From contig NZ_BMCE01000008.1 in NCBI RefSeq assembly GCF_014635025.1, forward strand, positions 1 to 54,727: DNA of 54,727 bases, given 5' to 3'. The stretch's first letter is position 1, and each line of letters begins with the position of its first letter. Positions 36,262 through 44,855 of this stretch are shown in pieces. The stretch is from Fictibacillus barbaricus (lineage in GTDB: Bacteria; Bacillota; Bacilli; Bacillales; Fictibacillaceae). Below the pieces are notes generated by a model. The model ran no database searches, was not told where the DNA came from, and worked only from the letters and a program-made list of their open reading frames with translations. The position numbers and the translations under genes were made by a program.

Positions 36262-38025
36262 CTGTTTCAGCTGTTGCCCTTAATGCTTGAGCGGGCGGGT
36301 GTCCTTGTTATGGTGGCTTTTTTGCTTTCTAGAATGAGGTCATTCCGTCAAATTGTTCATCAAGAGCATAATAGAAAAGACAAAATGATTCTGATTGGCA
36401 TATTTGGCGCTTTTGGAATCATTAGCAACTATACCGGTGTAGAAATACACAATGGAACCATTATATCTCAGGCCTGGCAGACGGATGTGGATTATGACGC
36501 GGCGATCGCCAATACCCGCATCATGGGGGTAGCCATCGGTGGTTTGTTGGGTGGGCCTATCGTCGGCTTAGGTGCAGGGTTAATTGCAGGCATACATCGT
36601 TTGACGCTGGGTGGATTTACGGCTGAAGCCTGTGCGGTCTCCACCATTTTAGCTGGATTGATTACCGGTCTTCTTGGGCGTCGTTATGGAATAATAGCAA
36701 GGAACCATTCACCATGGGGAGCAGTAGCAATCGGGATCCTGATGGAAAGCGTACAAATGGGGGTTATCCTGCTCATTGCAAGACCGTATGAAGCGGCTTC
36801 TCATCTGGTCGAGGTTATCGCGGTTCCCATGATTTCTATCAATGGGCTCGGCACGCTGATCTTTATATTAATCATCCAAAGTATTTTAATGGAAGAAGAG
36901 CGTACAAGGGCGCTTCAGACCCACAATGCCCTGCAGATTGCCCAGCAAACACTTCCCTTTTTCCGCCAGGGTTTAAACCGTCATTCATGCGGTGAGGCTG
37001 CAAAAATTATTTTAGAAGGAACAAAAGCGGATGCTATTTCGATAACGGATAAGGAACAGGTGCTTGCTCATACCGGTGCAGCCTCAGACCATCATAAGCC
37101 CGGACAACAATTGGCAACCATGTTAACGAAAAAAGTGCTCGATCATGGGAAGATTTTAATTGCCAGGTCAACAGATGAAATACATTGTTATCGTGAAAAT
37201 TGCCCTTTAGAAGCGGCGATCGTTGTTCCCTTACAGGTTCACCGCGAAACGGTTGGGACACTGAAGCTTTACTTTGTAGACCAAAATAAGCTCGATCAGG
37301 TGGAGCATGAGCTTGCGGAAGGCTTAAGCAGGCTTTTTTCTACACAGCTGGAGCTGGCAGAGGCAGAACAGCAGAGGAGATTATTAAAGGATGCAGAGAT
37401 TAAAGCCTTGCAGGCACAGGTTCACCCGCATTTTTTGTTTAATGCCATCAACACCATTTCTAGCCTGGTTCGGACGGATGCACAAAAAGCGAGGAAGCTG
37501 CTCATCAAATTAAGCGTGTTCTTTCGCAGCAACCTGCAGGGTGCTAGGCAAATGCTGATTCCGCTGGAAAAGGAATTAGAACACGTTGAGGCTTATCTAT
37601 CGTTAGAGCAAGCTCGTTTTCCAGGGAAGTATCAGGTGGATTTTGATATTCATCCAGCACTGAACAAGGTACTAATCCCCCCGTTTACCCTTCAGCCTTT
37701 AGTGGAAAATGCGATTCGCCATGCGTTTTCGAACATGAAAAAAGGAAGAGTAACGGTTACAGCTTATACTGATAACAATAAAATGGTTTTGACAACGAAG
37801 GATAATGGCAAGGGAATTCCTGCCCCCCTGATGCAATCGATTGGAACGGAAACGGTTCAATCAGAAGAAGGGACCGGGACAGCTTTATGGAACATTCAAA
37901 AGCGCATGAAAGAGATATACGGTAAGGAAGGTACCTTTATGATTGAAAGTGAGCAAGATTCAGGTACAAAGGTTACTATGATCCTGCCTTTAACCCAAAA
38001 CAAGTGGGGTGAGGAATATGTTTAA
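36262..38025 (+). CDS. LytS-family sensor histidine kinase (probable pyruvate sensor)
   Basis: A 587-residue membrane kinase. Five to six N-terminal helices form a 5TMR-LYT domain (GGLLGGPIVGLGAGLIAGIH, residues about 95-115). Then come a GAF-like domain (about 230-360) and the His-kinase core: His388 in QVHPHFLFNAINTISSL, N-box LVENAIRHA and G-box DNGKGIP. The best Shine-Dalgarno, AAGGAGGGGG (36247-36256), is correctly spaced only for a CTG at 36262, giving an N-terminus FQLLPLMLERAG that matches LytS proteins. TTG 36274 is the first conventional alternative. It overlaps the response regulator gene by 8 bases. LytS homologues sense extracellular pyruvate in several bacteria. Confidence 0.9.
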   Translation: MFQLLPLMLERAGVLVMVAFLLSRMRSFRQIVHQEHNRKDKMILIGIFGAFGIISNYTGVEIHNGTIISQAWQTDVDYDAAIANTRIMGVAIGGLLGGPIVGLGAGLIAGIHRLTLGGFTAEACAVSTILAGLITGLLGRRYGIIARNHSPWGAVAIGILMESVQMGVILLIARPYEAASHLVEVIAVPMISINGLGTLIFILIIQSILMEEERTRALQTHNALQIAQQTLPFFRQGLNRHSCGEAAKIILEGTKADAISITDKEQVLAHTGAASDHHKPGQQLATMLTKKVLDHGKILIARSTDEIHCYRENCPLEAAIVVPLQVHRETVGTLKLYFVDQNKLDQVEHELAEGLSRLFSTQLELAEAEQQRRLLKDAEIKALQAQVHPHFLFNAINTISSLVRTDAQKARKLLIKLSVFFRSNLQGARQMLIPLEKELEHVEAYLSLEQARFPGKYQVDFDIHPALNKVLIPPFTLQPLVENAIRHAFSNMKKGRVTVTAYTDNNKMVLTTKDNGKGIPAPLMQSIGTETVQSEEGTGTALWNIQKRMKEIYGKEGTFMIESEQDSGTKVTMILPLTQNKWGEEYV

Positions 38026-38764
38026 GGCATTTATCGTTGATGATGAGCCGTTAGCTAGAGATGAACTGGCGTTTCTGTTAAAAAGAAGCAAGCAAGTGGA
38101 AATTGCGGGAGAAGGTGACTCAATAGAAAGCTCGTTGAGCCAAATTCAAGAATTACAGATTGACGTGATTTTTTTGGATATTCAACTGGCTAACGAAAGC
38201 GGTTTGGATTTAGCAGAAAAAATAATGGATCTCAATCCACGTCCGGAGATTGTGTTCGCAACGGCCTATGATGAATACGCGCTAAAGGCATTTGAATTGC
38301 AGGCCATTGATTATATTATGAAGCCTTTTGATGAAATCAGGGTCCTTCAAACGGTTGAAAAATTGGCTAAAGTGCTCAAGGGCAAAGAAAATAGAGACAG
38401 CTCTACATTGGATAAAATGCTGCCATCTAGTAAACGGAATGATAAATTGGCGGTGACAATTGATGAACGAATCGTTTTGATTCCTGTTCATGAAATTGTA
38501 TATATAGGGACTATTGAAGGAAGAACGGTTATTGTAACAGATAAACAAAGATATCAGGTGAATGAACCGTTGATCACATACGAAAGGAAGCTTCATCAGA
38601 GATCCATCGTTAGAGTGCATCGTGGGTATTTAGTCAATTTGGATAAAATTGTGGAAATTCAGCCTTGGTTTCACTCCACCTATAACCTGATCATGAAGGA
38701 TGGGGAGAAAATTCCCGTGAGCCGTACATTTACAAAAGAGCTTAAAGAGCATTTTGGCTTTTAA
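38018..38764 (+). CDS. LytTR-type response regulator
   Basis: A 248-residue partner of the upstream kinase. The receiver domain (1-120) has the acidic pair VDDEP, phospho-acceptor Asp54 in VIFLDIQ, and KPF. The LytTR DNA-binding domain (about 145-245) shows IVYIGTIEGRTVIVT, RSIVRVHRGYLVNLDKI and ISHR-like PVSRTF. The ATG at 38018 has GGTGAGG four bases upstream; an in-frame GTG at 38009 is possible. It probably activates the cstA gene downstream. A small CTGCA/TGCAG hairpin follows the stop. Confidence 0.93.
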   Translation: MFKAFIVDDEPLARDELAFLLKRSKQVEIAGEGDSIESSLSQIQELQIDVIFLDIQLANESGLDLAEKIMDLNPRPEIVFATAYDEYALKAFELQAIDYIMKPFDEIRVLQTVEKLAKVLKGKENRDSSTLDKMLPSSKRNDKLAVTIDERIVLIPVHEIVYIGTIEGRTVIVTDKQRYQVNEPLITYERKLHQRSIVRVHRGYLVNLDKIVEIQPWFHSTYNLIMKDGEKIPVSRTFTKELKEHFGF

Positions 38765-38819
38765 ACGCTGCATTTCAGCTGCAGTATTTTGTGATTCATC
38801 CCCTTATTTCTGCATTTTA

Positions 38820-38850
38820 AAATGAAAACCCTATGTTAGCGTTTTCATTT
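38820..38850 (+). promoter_or_regulatory. Candidate control region of cstA: inverted repeat overlapping a cre-like site
   Basis: AAATGAAAAC (38820-38829) and GTTTTCATTT (38841-38850) form a perfect inverted repeat with an 11-base spacer. TGTTAGCGTTTTCA (38834-38847) matches the cre consensus at 13 of 14 positions. A weak TAAGAT -10 lies at 38853-38858 without a good -35, so an activator is likely. Confidence 0.6.
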
Positions 38851-38900
38851 AGTAAGATAAAGTTTACAGAAACGAAAATAAGGCAGAGGGGGAGAATAAA

Positions 38901-40694
38901 TTGAATGCGGTTACAATTGTTATTGGATCCATTTGCATATTAATGATTGCTTATCGGTTATATGGAACATTTATGGCCGTAAAAGTCATGAAATTAAATG
39001 ATAAAAAGCCGACCCCGGCACACGAACTAAATGATGGAAAGGATTATGTCCCAACGAATAAATGGGTGTCATTCGGACATCACTTTGCCGCGATTGCCGC
39101 TGCTGGACCGCTCGTCGGCCCAATATTAGCAGCTCAATTCGGATATCTTCCAGGGCTGCTCTGGCTATTGATCGGTGCAGTAATTGGCGGAGCTGTCCAT
39201 GATGCGGTTGTATTGTTTGCCTCTATGCGTAAAAAAGGGAAATCGCTCTCAGAGGTTGCAAAAGATGAATTAGGTCCTGTGGCTGGTTTTTGTACAGGCC
39301 TTGCGATGCTGTTTATCATTACGATTACGATGGCGGGACTGTCCATGGTTGTCCTACATGCACTTGAACACAACCCATGGGGTACATTTGCAGTCGGCAT
39401 CACCATTCCTATCGCTATGGGAGTAGGTATCTTTTACAAAAAAACAGGCAATTTAAAATTAACATCAACAGTTGGGTTTATTTTACTCATGTTCGGTGTC
39501 TTTATGGGGCCGCAGATTCAAGGGACCGCTCTTGGCGACTGGCTGACTCTTGATTCAAAAACGTTGGCTATCATTTTGCCTATTTATGCTTTCTTTGCGG
39601 CAGCGCTGCCGGTTTGGCTCCTGCTCGCACCAAGGGATTACTTAAGCAGCTTTATGAAAATAGGTGTATTTATTGCCTTAATCGTCGGTGTCTTTATCAT
39701 TAATCCATCGATTGAATTCCCTGCTTTTACAAAATTTATTGATGGCGGCGGCCCGATTTTAGCCGGACCAGTCTGGCCGTTTATCTCGATTACAATTGCC
39801 TGTGGTGCGATATCAGGCTTCCACGCATTTGTTGGATCAGGTACCACGCCAAAGATGCTTGATAAATGGTCGGATATTAAAGTTGTCGGATTTGGCGGGA
39901 TGCTGGTGGAATGCCTGGTTGCAATCATGGCATTAATCGCCGCGACTGCTCTTCAGCCGGCTGATTATTTTGCCATTAACTCAACACCTGAGGTATTTAA
40001 AACATTAGGGATGGATGTCGTCCATCTTCCTGAACTCAGCCGTGAAATCGGTTTGGATTTAGAGGGCAGAACAGGCGGGGCAGTAACTCTTGCTGTTGGG
40101 ATGACGTATATCTTTACTGAAATTCCATGGTTCGCTAAGCTCTCAGCTTATTTCTTCCAGTTCGTGATTATGTTTGAAGCTGTGTTTATTTTAACAGCGA
40201 TTGATGCAGGAACTCGTGTTGCCCGTTATTTGATCCAGGATTTCTTTGGTGATTATTATAAGCCGATGAAGAAAACGGATTGGGTTCCCGGCTCTATTAT
40301 CGCCAGTGCGCTTGCATGCTTTATGTGGGGATATCTTCTTTATTCAGGGGATATCGGCTCGGTATGGGCGCTATTCGGTGTATCGAACCAGCTGATGGCA
40401 TCGATTGGGTTAATTGTTGGAGCCACAGTTATATTAAAAATGGCTGATAAAAGAAGATATATGCTTACTTGTCTTATTCCGCTTGCTTATCTATTTGTAA
40501 CGGTCAATTATGCTGGATACTGGATGGTCAAAAATGTTTATTTAAATCCAGCAAATCCAGGCTACAACGTACTGAATGCGATTCTCTCTGTGATCATGCT
40601 GACCCTTGGATTGGTTATTATGGTCGCTGCTGTGAAAAAATGGGCAGAGATGTGGAATTCTCCTAACAGACAGCTTGAAGCCAAATCCGCATAG
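38901..40694 (+). CDS. cstA: CstA-family transporter (pyruvate or peptide uptake)
   Basis: A 597-residue membrane protein of the carbon starvation CstA family with about 16 hydrophobic segments. Signatures are FGHHFAAIAAAGPLVGPILA near residue 58, IGGAVHDAVVLFASMRKKGKS near 95 and FHAFVGSGTTPKML near 310. The E. coli relatives BtsT and CstA import pyruvate, and btsT is controlled by the LytTR-type system BtsSR. The gene order here (kinase, regulator, transporter) strongly suggests the same circuit. TTG start with GAGGGGGAG seven bases upstream. A terminator follows. Confidence 0.9.
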   Translation: MNAVTIVIGSICILMIAYRLYGTFMAVKVMKLNDKKPTPAHELNDGKDYVPTNKWVSFGHHFAAIAAAGPLVGPILAAQFGYLPGLLWLLIGAVIGGAVHDAVVLFASMRKKGKSLSEVAKDELGPVAGFCTGLAMLFIITITMAGLSMVVLHALEHNPWGTFAVGITIPIAMGVGIFYKKTGNLKLTSTVGFILLMFGVFMGPQIQGTALGDWLTLDSKTLAIILPIYAFFAAALPVWLLLAPRDYLSSFMKIGVFIALIVGVFIINPSIEFPAFTKFIDGGGPILAGPVWPFISITIACGAISGFHAFVGSGTTPKMLDKWSDIKVVGFGGMLVECLVAIMALIAATALQPADYFAINSTPEVFKTLGMDVVHLPELSREIGLDLEGRTGGAVTLAVGMTYIFTEIPWFAKLSAYFFQFVIMFEAVFILTAIDAGTRVARYLIQDFFGDYYKPMKKTDWVPGSIIASALACFMWGYLLYSGDIGSVWALFGVSNQLMASIGLIVGATVILKMADKRRYMLTCLIPLAYLFVTVNYAGYWMVKNVYLNPANPGYNVLNAILSVIMLTLGLVIMVAAVKKWAEMWNSPNRQLEAKSA

Positions 40695-40732
40695 GGATTT
40701 AGTTGGTCACGAAAATAAAATTTTTAAAGAAT

Positions 40733-40765
40733 AGACTACTTCCTAAAAAAGGAGGTAGTCTTTTT
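40733..40765 (+). terminator. Terminator of cstA
   Basis: AGACTACTTCC (40733-40743) and GGAGGTAGTCT (40751-40761), followed by a T-run. It is a near copy of the hairpin at 36010-36045. Confidence 0.9.
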
Positions 40766-40858
40766 GATATTATTAAGAGGATAATTAGGCGATATAGACG
40801 AATCACTACTAATACCTTCGAATCCTATGGAGAAGGTGAATCGGCTTTTTTAGGTTTG

Positions 40859-40873
40859 TATCGCTGGGCGATA
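40859..40873. promoter_or_regulatory. 15-bp palindrome site C (TATCGCTGGGCGATA)
   Basis: It lies 55 bp before the HTH/coiled-coil gene, in the position of an autoregulatory operator. A half-site GCGATATA lies at 40789. The interval 40695-40927 has no gene. Confidence 0.85.
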
Positions 40874-40927
40874 TAACATACATATAAATGAATAAAATTT
40901 TATATTGAATTGAAAAGGAGGTCCGAT

Positions 40928-41635
40928 ATGCGACGTGATATACAACCGAATGAACGAGCATTCTCGACTAAGGAAGTCGCAGAAGAAGTAGGGATTGCCA
41001 CACCTACTGTCCGAAAGTATGGTCAAATCTTAGAACGGAACGGATATGAGTTTTTGAAGGACGGCGACCGGCGTATTTTTGTTCAATCTGACATTGGAGC
41101 GCTTATAGCGCTGCGCGATACGGACAAGCCCTTAGACGATACGGCGAAAGACCTGGTGTATCAACAAAAAGAGAGATTAAAAGACTCCGACGAAACAGAG
41201 ATTGCTATACCCGATACATATGGGGATTTACCCCAAGATCCCAATCAATTAAAAGAGATCCTAATGGTGTTAGCCAATGAACTCGCAGCAGCACGTGAAA
41301 TGAATATGCAAATGACCAATGATATGTCACAGCTTAAAATAACGGTTTCCCGGCTTCAGCAGGATCATCATGTTATAAGTGCTACAATTGGAAATGCAGC
41401 CCAGAAAACGAATGCAAAAATTGAAAGATTAACGGAACAACAAAAAACTCATTACGAAGAATTGCTCCAGCAAGAAAAAGAAAAAAGTGAACTCCTTCAA
41501 AAAGAAATACAAGATCTGCGGAACGAACAGATAAAAGAATGGCGTTTACAAAATGATTTTAATAAACGTTTAGAAGAAGCGATACAAAGACCTAATGAGA
41601 AATGGGGCTGGCTTTTATCCTTGTTTCGAAAATAA
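40928..41635 (+). CDS. MerR-like HTH protein with long coiled coil
   Basis: A 235-residue protein with an N-terminal MerR-type winged helix (FSTKEVAEEVGIATPTVRKY then GYEFLKDGDRRIFVQSDI, residues about 12-62), an acidic linker, and a long coiled coil (about 110-225; heptad-rich LQQEKEKSELLQKEIQDLRN). It ends with a short aromatic/basic tail, KWGWLLSLFRK, that could contact membrane or a polar protein. This layout is shared by RacA, which anchors the chromosome, and by DUF3967-type proteins. AAGGAGGT (40915-40922) sets the ATG at 40928. At least eight 15-bp palindromes surround it; I propose they are its binding sites. Function is otherwise unknown. Confidence 0.75.
   Translation: MRRDIQPNERAFSTKEVAEEVGIATPTVRKYGQILERNGYEFLKDGDRRIFVQSDIGALIALRDTDKPLDDTAKDLVYQQKERLKDSDETEIAIPDTYGDLPQDPNQLKEILMVLANELAAAREMNMQMTNDMSQLKITVSRLQQDHHVISATIGNAAQKTNAKIERLTEQQKTHYEELLQQEKEKSELLQKEIQDLRNEQIKEWRLQNDFNKRLEEAIQRPNEKWGWLLSLFRK
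41106..41120. promoter_or_regulatory. Palindrome site E inside the HTH/coiled-coil gene
   Basis: TAGCGCTGCGCGATA differs from site C at two positions. It lies within the coding sequence (codons for the LIALRD segment). Confidence 0.55.
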
Positions 41636-41656
41636 GGGTTGTTATTTTGTGTTGCG

Positions 41657-41904
41657 TATCGCCGGGCGATATAAGCTGCGACATAGAAAGCGGGTTTGGT
41701 AAGTCATACGATATTGAGGGAACAGATGATGAAGTAAGGGGCAAAGCTTTAGATTCTATAGGTATATCGTGTAGCGATATGCATGTAATTTTTTAAAAGA
41801 TGGTGTTTGGCATAATTACTTTATTGAAACGATATATAGTAACGCGATACGTACCATTTGGACGACAGAGCTAAAAGTCTTGTGAAACATATCGATACCC
41901 GATA
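41657..41904. promoter_or_regulatory. Array of four 15-bp palindromes downstream of the HTH/coiled-coil gene
   Basis: The sites are TATCGCCGGGCGATA (41657-41671), TATCGTGTAGCGATA (41765-41779), TATAGTAACGCGATA (41835-41849) and TATCGATACCCGATA (41890-41904). A weak further CGATA half lies at 41917. The whole 41636-42040 interval has no convincing gene, and the sites are its only structure. Confidence 0.8.
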
Positions 41905-42040
41905 CATTCTAGTAACCGATATCCTTACACATTCAACAATTTCCCGAGAAATATCTACAAATTCTGAGTAACTATTCGACAAAACATCTTTTAAAACTTC
42001 AAACTTATCCGATTACAAAAGGGGAAATAGAATACATGAA

Positions 42041-42085
42041 AAAAAGGGTTCCTAGCAAGCTGTATTTTGCCAAGTACCCTTTTAT
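42041..42085 (-). terminator. Terminator of the hydrolase gene
   Basis: AAAAGGGT...GCAA and TTGC...ACCCTTTT form an imperfect stem. On the minus strand it runs directly from the stop codon into a T-run. Confidence 0.85.
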
Positions 42086-42087
42086 TT

Positions 42088-43620
42088 TTATTCTCGAGGA
42101 TCTCTTTCTTCACCAGTTCGTAAATCAATCACTTTTATTGGATTCTTTGGCTGTCCAACATCCTTGCTAGCTGGCGCTGCTTTGTCATTCTCCACCCAGT
42201 CCACTAAAAGATCAAACGCCTGATGTGCATAAGGCAGCAGCGGCTGAAGCGTTTTATCTGAATCAGTTGATGCGTTCCACACTAAGCTGTCTACGTGGTT
42301 GCCGTTCTTCACGGTATAAAGCCGGTGTAAATCCTCTTTACCAGCCTTTTTAACGAGTTTCTGATAACCATCCGCATGAATCTCAGGGAAAATCAGAGAA
42401 TCGAGAGAACCTGTAATAGAGATTAACGGCACGTCAATATCACCTGTATTGGCGATCTCTTTAATATTCTCTTTCACTTCTTTTGGCCTTGTTACATAGC
42501 GGTAGTCTTCGAAAATATGATCATACGAACGCTCTCTTACACCATTAACAAAGTTTAAGTAGTTACGCCAATCCGTTCTGCCGGGTGCTTTAGGATCAAA
42601 GTGGTCACGGTAGATGTTGAGGCTCACAAACCAATACACTTGGTCATGATATGCCCAAAGTTTTTCAGATCCTTTAGGCAGACCAGCCTTGTACATTTCT
42701 TTGACCGCTTTTTCGCGTTCCTTGCCTTCTCCATAAAGTGCTGCTTCTGCGTTGTTCACAACAGTCGTTAACGAGCTTATCAAATTCGGAGCTTTTTCTG
42801 ACCATAGAACGCCTTCCCAGTCCACACCGCCATCAAAAAGATGCGGCTCTCCCGTTTTTTTAGGATCATCGTTTTCGAGTGCAAATCGGACCACATAACC
42901 CCCGTTCGATATCCCCATCGCATACGTTGGCACTTGGTGCTGATCTGTAACTAGATCGCTTGCTGGATTCGAACGATCTGTCGGGCGGATCAACTGGTCG
43001 CTATGATGTTTGACTAAATATTCTTGTGCAGCTTTCGTGATCTGGCGGAACCTCATGTTCCATTCTGCCACACTGTCATCCTCCTGAACCAAAGCGTTCT
43101 TCACTTTACCGAACGGGTCACTTGGATCAACTTCACCTTGCGTACCTTTATCGATGGCGGCAAATGCATAGCCTTTTTCCAGTACAAAATCACTGAATAG
43201 AAGATCAGTAGACGTTTCATTCCGAGTAGCTGGGATACCAGAAACGACTAGTTTTCCGTTCCAATCATCCGGAACACGGATCACAAATTGGGCATCTTCA
43301 AAGGTTCCATTGATTTGAGTTCCTTTTACGGATGCGGGTTTATACATATGATGCCAGCCTGTCCCTGATGCTGCATCACCCCAGTTGTAGGGAGCGAGGC
43401 CCATATTACCGAACAGGGTGGCTTGCTGAAATTGTGAGGGGTTCTTCGTTGTGAGCCAGTATCCGTTTTCTCCATTAAAATACGTTTCTTTTACAGAATG
43501 TGCACCAGGCATGATCATACTGGTCTCGGAAGCTTGTACGATGGATGGGTCTTGAGGTGGGAAGCTTAAGGTGAGAAGCAGAGCTGAAGACATTGTAACC
43601 GCTAACAGTTTTCGTTTCAG
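42088..43620 (-). CDS. Secreted alpha/beta hydrolase
   Basis: A protein of about 510 residues with a signal peptide ([20 protein letters not shown]). The nucleophile elbow is GISNGGY, followed by late DSLIF and NGNHVDSLV segments that could supply Asp and His. The fold resembles large extracellular esterases such as tannase- or hydroxybutyrate-oligomer-hydrolase-like proteins, but the substrate is unknown. GTG at 43629 overlaps the AAAAGGAG site and cannot use it. A CTG at 43620 is spaced eight bases from it and begins exactly at the KRK signal peptide, so I use that. It is monocistronic with its own terminator. Confidence 0.8.
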   Translation of the reverse strand: MKRKLLAVTMSSALLLTLSFPPQDPSIVQASETSMIMPGAHSVKETYFNGENGYWLTTKNPSQFQQATLFGNMGLAPYNWGDAASGTGWHHMYKPASVKGTQINGTFEDAQFVIRVPDDWNGKLVVSGIPATRNETSTDLLFSDFVLEKGYAFAAIDKGTQGEVDPSDPFGKVKNALVQEDDSVAEWNMRFRQITKAAQEYLVKHHSDQLIRPTDRSNPASDLVTDQHQVPTYAMGISNGGYVVRFALENDDPKKTGEPHLFDGGVDWEGVLWSEKAPNLISSLTTVVNNAEAALYGEGKEREKAVKEMYKAGLPKGSEKLWAYHDQVYWFVSLNIYRDHFDPKAPGRTDWRNYLNFVNGVRERSYDHIFEDYRYVTRPKEVKENIKEIANTGDIDVPLISITGSLDSLIFPEIHADGYQKLVKKAGKEDLHRLYTVKNGNHVDSLVWNASTDSDKTLQPLLPYAHQAFDLLVDWVENDKAAPASKDVGQPKNPIKVIDLRTGEERDPRE

Positions 43621-43880
43621 TTGAACCACTCCTTTTGGAATATCGTGTAAATTACTTTAATTTTAATCATTAAAACGAGCAGGTTCATGGGCCATTTGTC
43701 ATTATCAATCCACTTTTCTTGATAGCAGTCTGTGCTCTTGAAAATGAAGCCAAGCATCCGTTTCCCGAATTTTCTCTTTTTTTGTAAAATAACAAGGAAT
43801 ATAGCTTCACTGATGCGAATTATTAAAGGAAGAAAAAATATATCTAATAGAGAGACAGAAATGTTAGAGGGGAGTCAATC

Positions 43881-44855
43881 ATGAGCGCTAGAAATGAAAA
43901 GTCATTCGAATATCATCCTCAGCTTAGAGAAGTTATCGCGAACGTAGAAAAAGTTATGGTAGGTAAAAAGCAAGTTACTGAGTTAACGCTCGTTTCATTA
44001 TTAGCAGGGGGACATGTATTGCTTGAGGATGTACCAGGAGTAGGGAAGACGATGATGGTGCGCTCCATCGCAAAATCTTTAGGCCTTACTTTCAACCGTA
44101 TACAGTTTACACCTGATCTATTGCCGTCTGATATGACGGGGGTTTCTATATATAATCAAAAAGATATGAGCTTTGAATTTAGACCTGGCCCATTAGTCGG
44201 AAACGTTATTTTAGCGGATGAGATTAACCGTACTTCTCCAAAAACACAGTCCGCGCTTCTAGAATCCATGGAAGAAATGAGCATGACTGTTGATGGACAG
44301 ACGCACATCTTACCGGATCCGTTCCTGGTTATGGCTACACAGAACCCGATAGAGTACGAAGGAACCTATCCGCTTCCTGAAGCTCAACTTGATCGTTTCT
44401 TAATGAAGCTTACGATGGGTTACCCGACACCAGAAGAAGAGTTTAACGTTTTAAACATCATTGGCAACGAACACCCCATCCATATATTAAAACCAGCGAT
44501 TTCTCCTGAAGAGATTTCTGAACTCAAGACCGCAGTGAAAAACATTTATGTATCTGATTCGATTAAGCGATATATCGTTGATCTTATCAACCGCACCCGT
44601 AACCACAAATCGGTTGCACTAGGAGTCAGTCCGCGTGGATCACTCGCTTTATTAAAAGCGGCGCAGGCGTTTGCCCTTCTAATGAACCGCGATTTTGTAA
44701 TCCCTGATGATGTGAAATACTTAGCACCGTTTGTCCTGGTACACCGTGTGCTGTTAAAGCCCGAAGCCCGTTTTGAAGGTGTTACTGCTCAAGAAGTGAT
44801 CAAAGATCTGTTGGCACGTGTTCCTGCCCCGATTCATAAGGAACAGCACGCGTAA
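43881..44855 (+). CDS. yeaC: MoxR-family AAA+ ATPase (YeaC)
   Basis: A 324-residue MoxR AAA+ ATPase. Walker A is EDVPGVGKTMM near residues 52-62, Walker B is VILADEINRTSPKTQSALLE near 110, and sensor 1 is MATQNPIEYEGTYPLPEAQL. MoxR ATPases act as chaperones for adjacent von Willebrand/DUF58 and protease-like partners. GAGGGGAG sets the start, and the stop overlaps the DUF58 gene by one base (TAATG). The yeaC-yeaD-yebA-guaA order equals B. subtilis. The 250-bp gap upstream shows nothing I can name. Confidence 0.93.
   Translation: MSARNEKSFEYHPQLREVIANVEKVMVGKKQVTELTLVSLLAGGHVLLEDVPGVGKTMMVRSIAKSLGLTFNRIQFTPDLLPSDMTGVSIYNQKDMSFEFRPGPLVGNVILADEINRTSPKTQSALLESMEEMSMTVDGQTHILPDPFLVMATQNPIEYEGTYPLPEAQLDRFLMKLTMGYPTPEEEFNVLNIIGNEHPIHILKPAISPEEISELKTAVKNIYVSDSIKRYIVDLINRTRNHKSVALGVSPRGSLALLKAAQAFALLMNRDFVIPDDVKYLAPFVLVHRVLLKPEARFEGVTAQEVIKDLLARVPAPIHKEQHA

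Noticed and set aside
41602-41796. 64-codon frame after the HTH/coiled-coil gene
   Set aside because: It overlaps the gene end out of frame and runs across two palindromes; no ribosome-binding site or recognisable protein.
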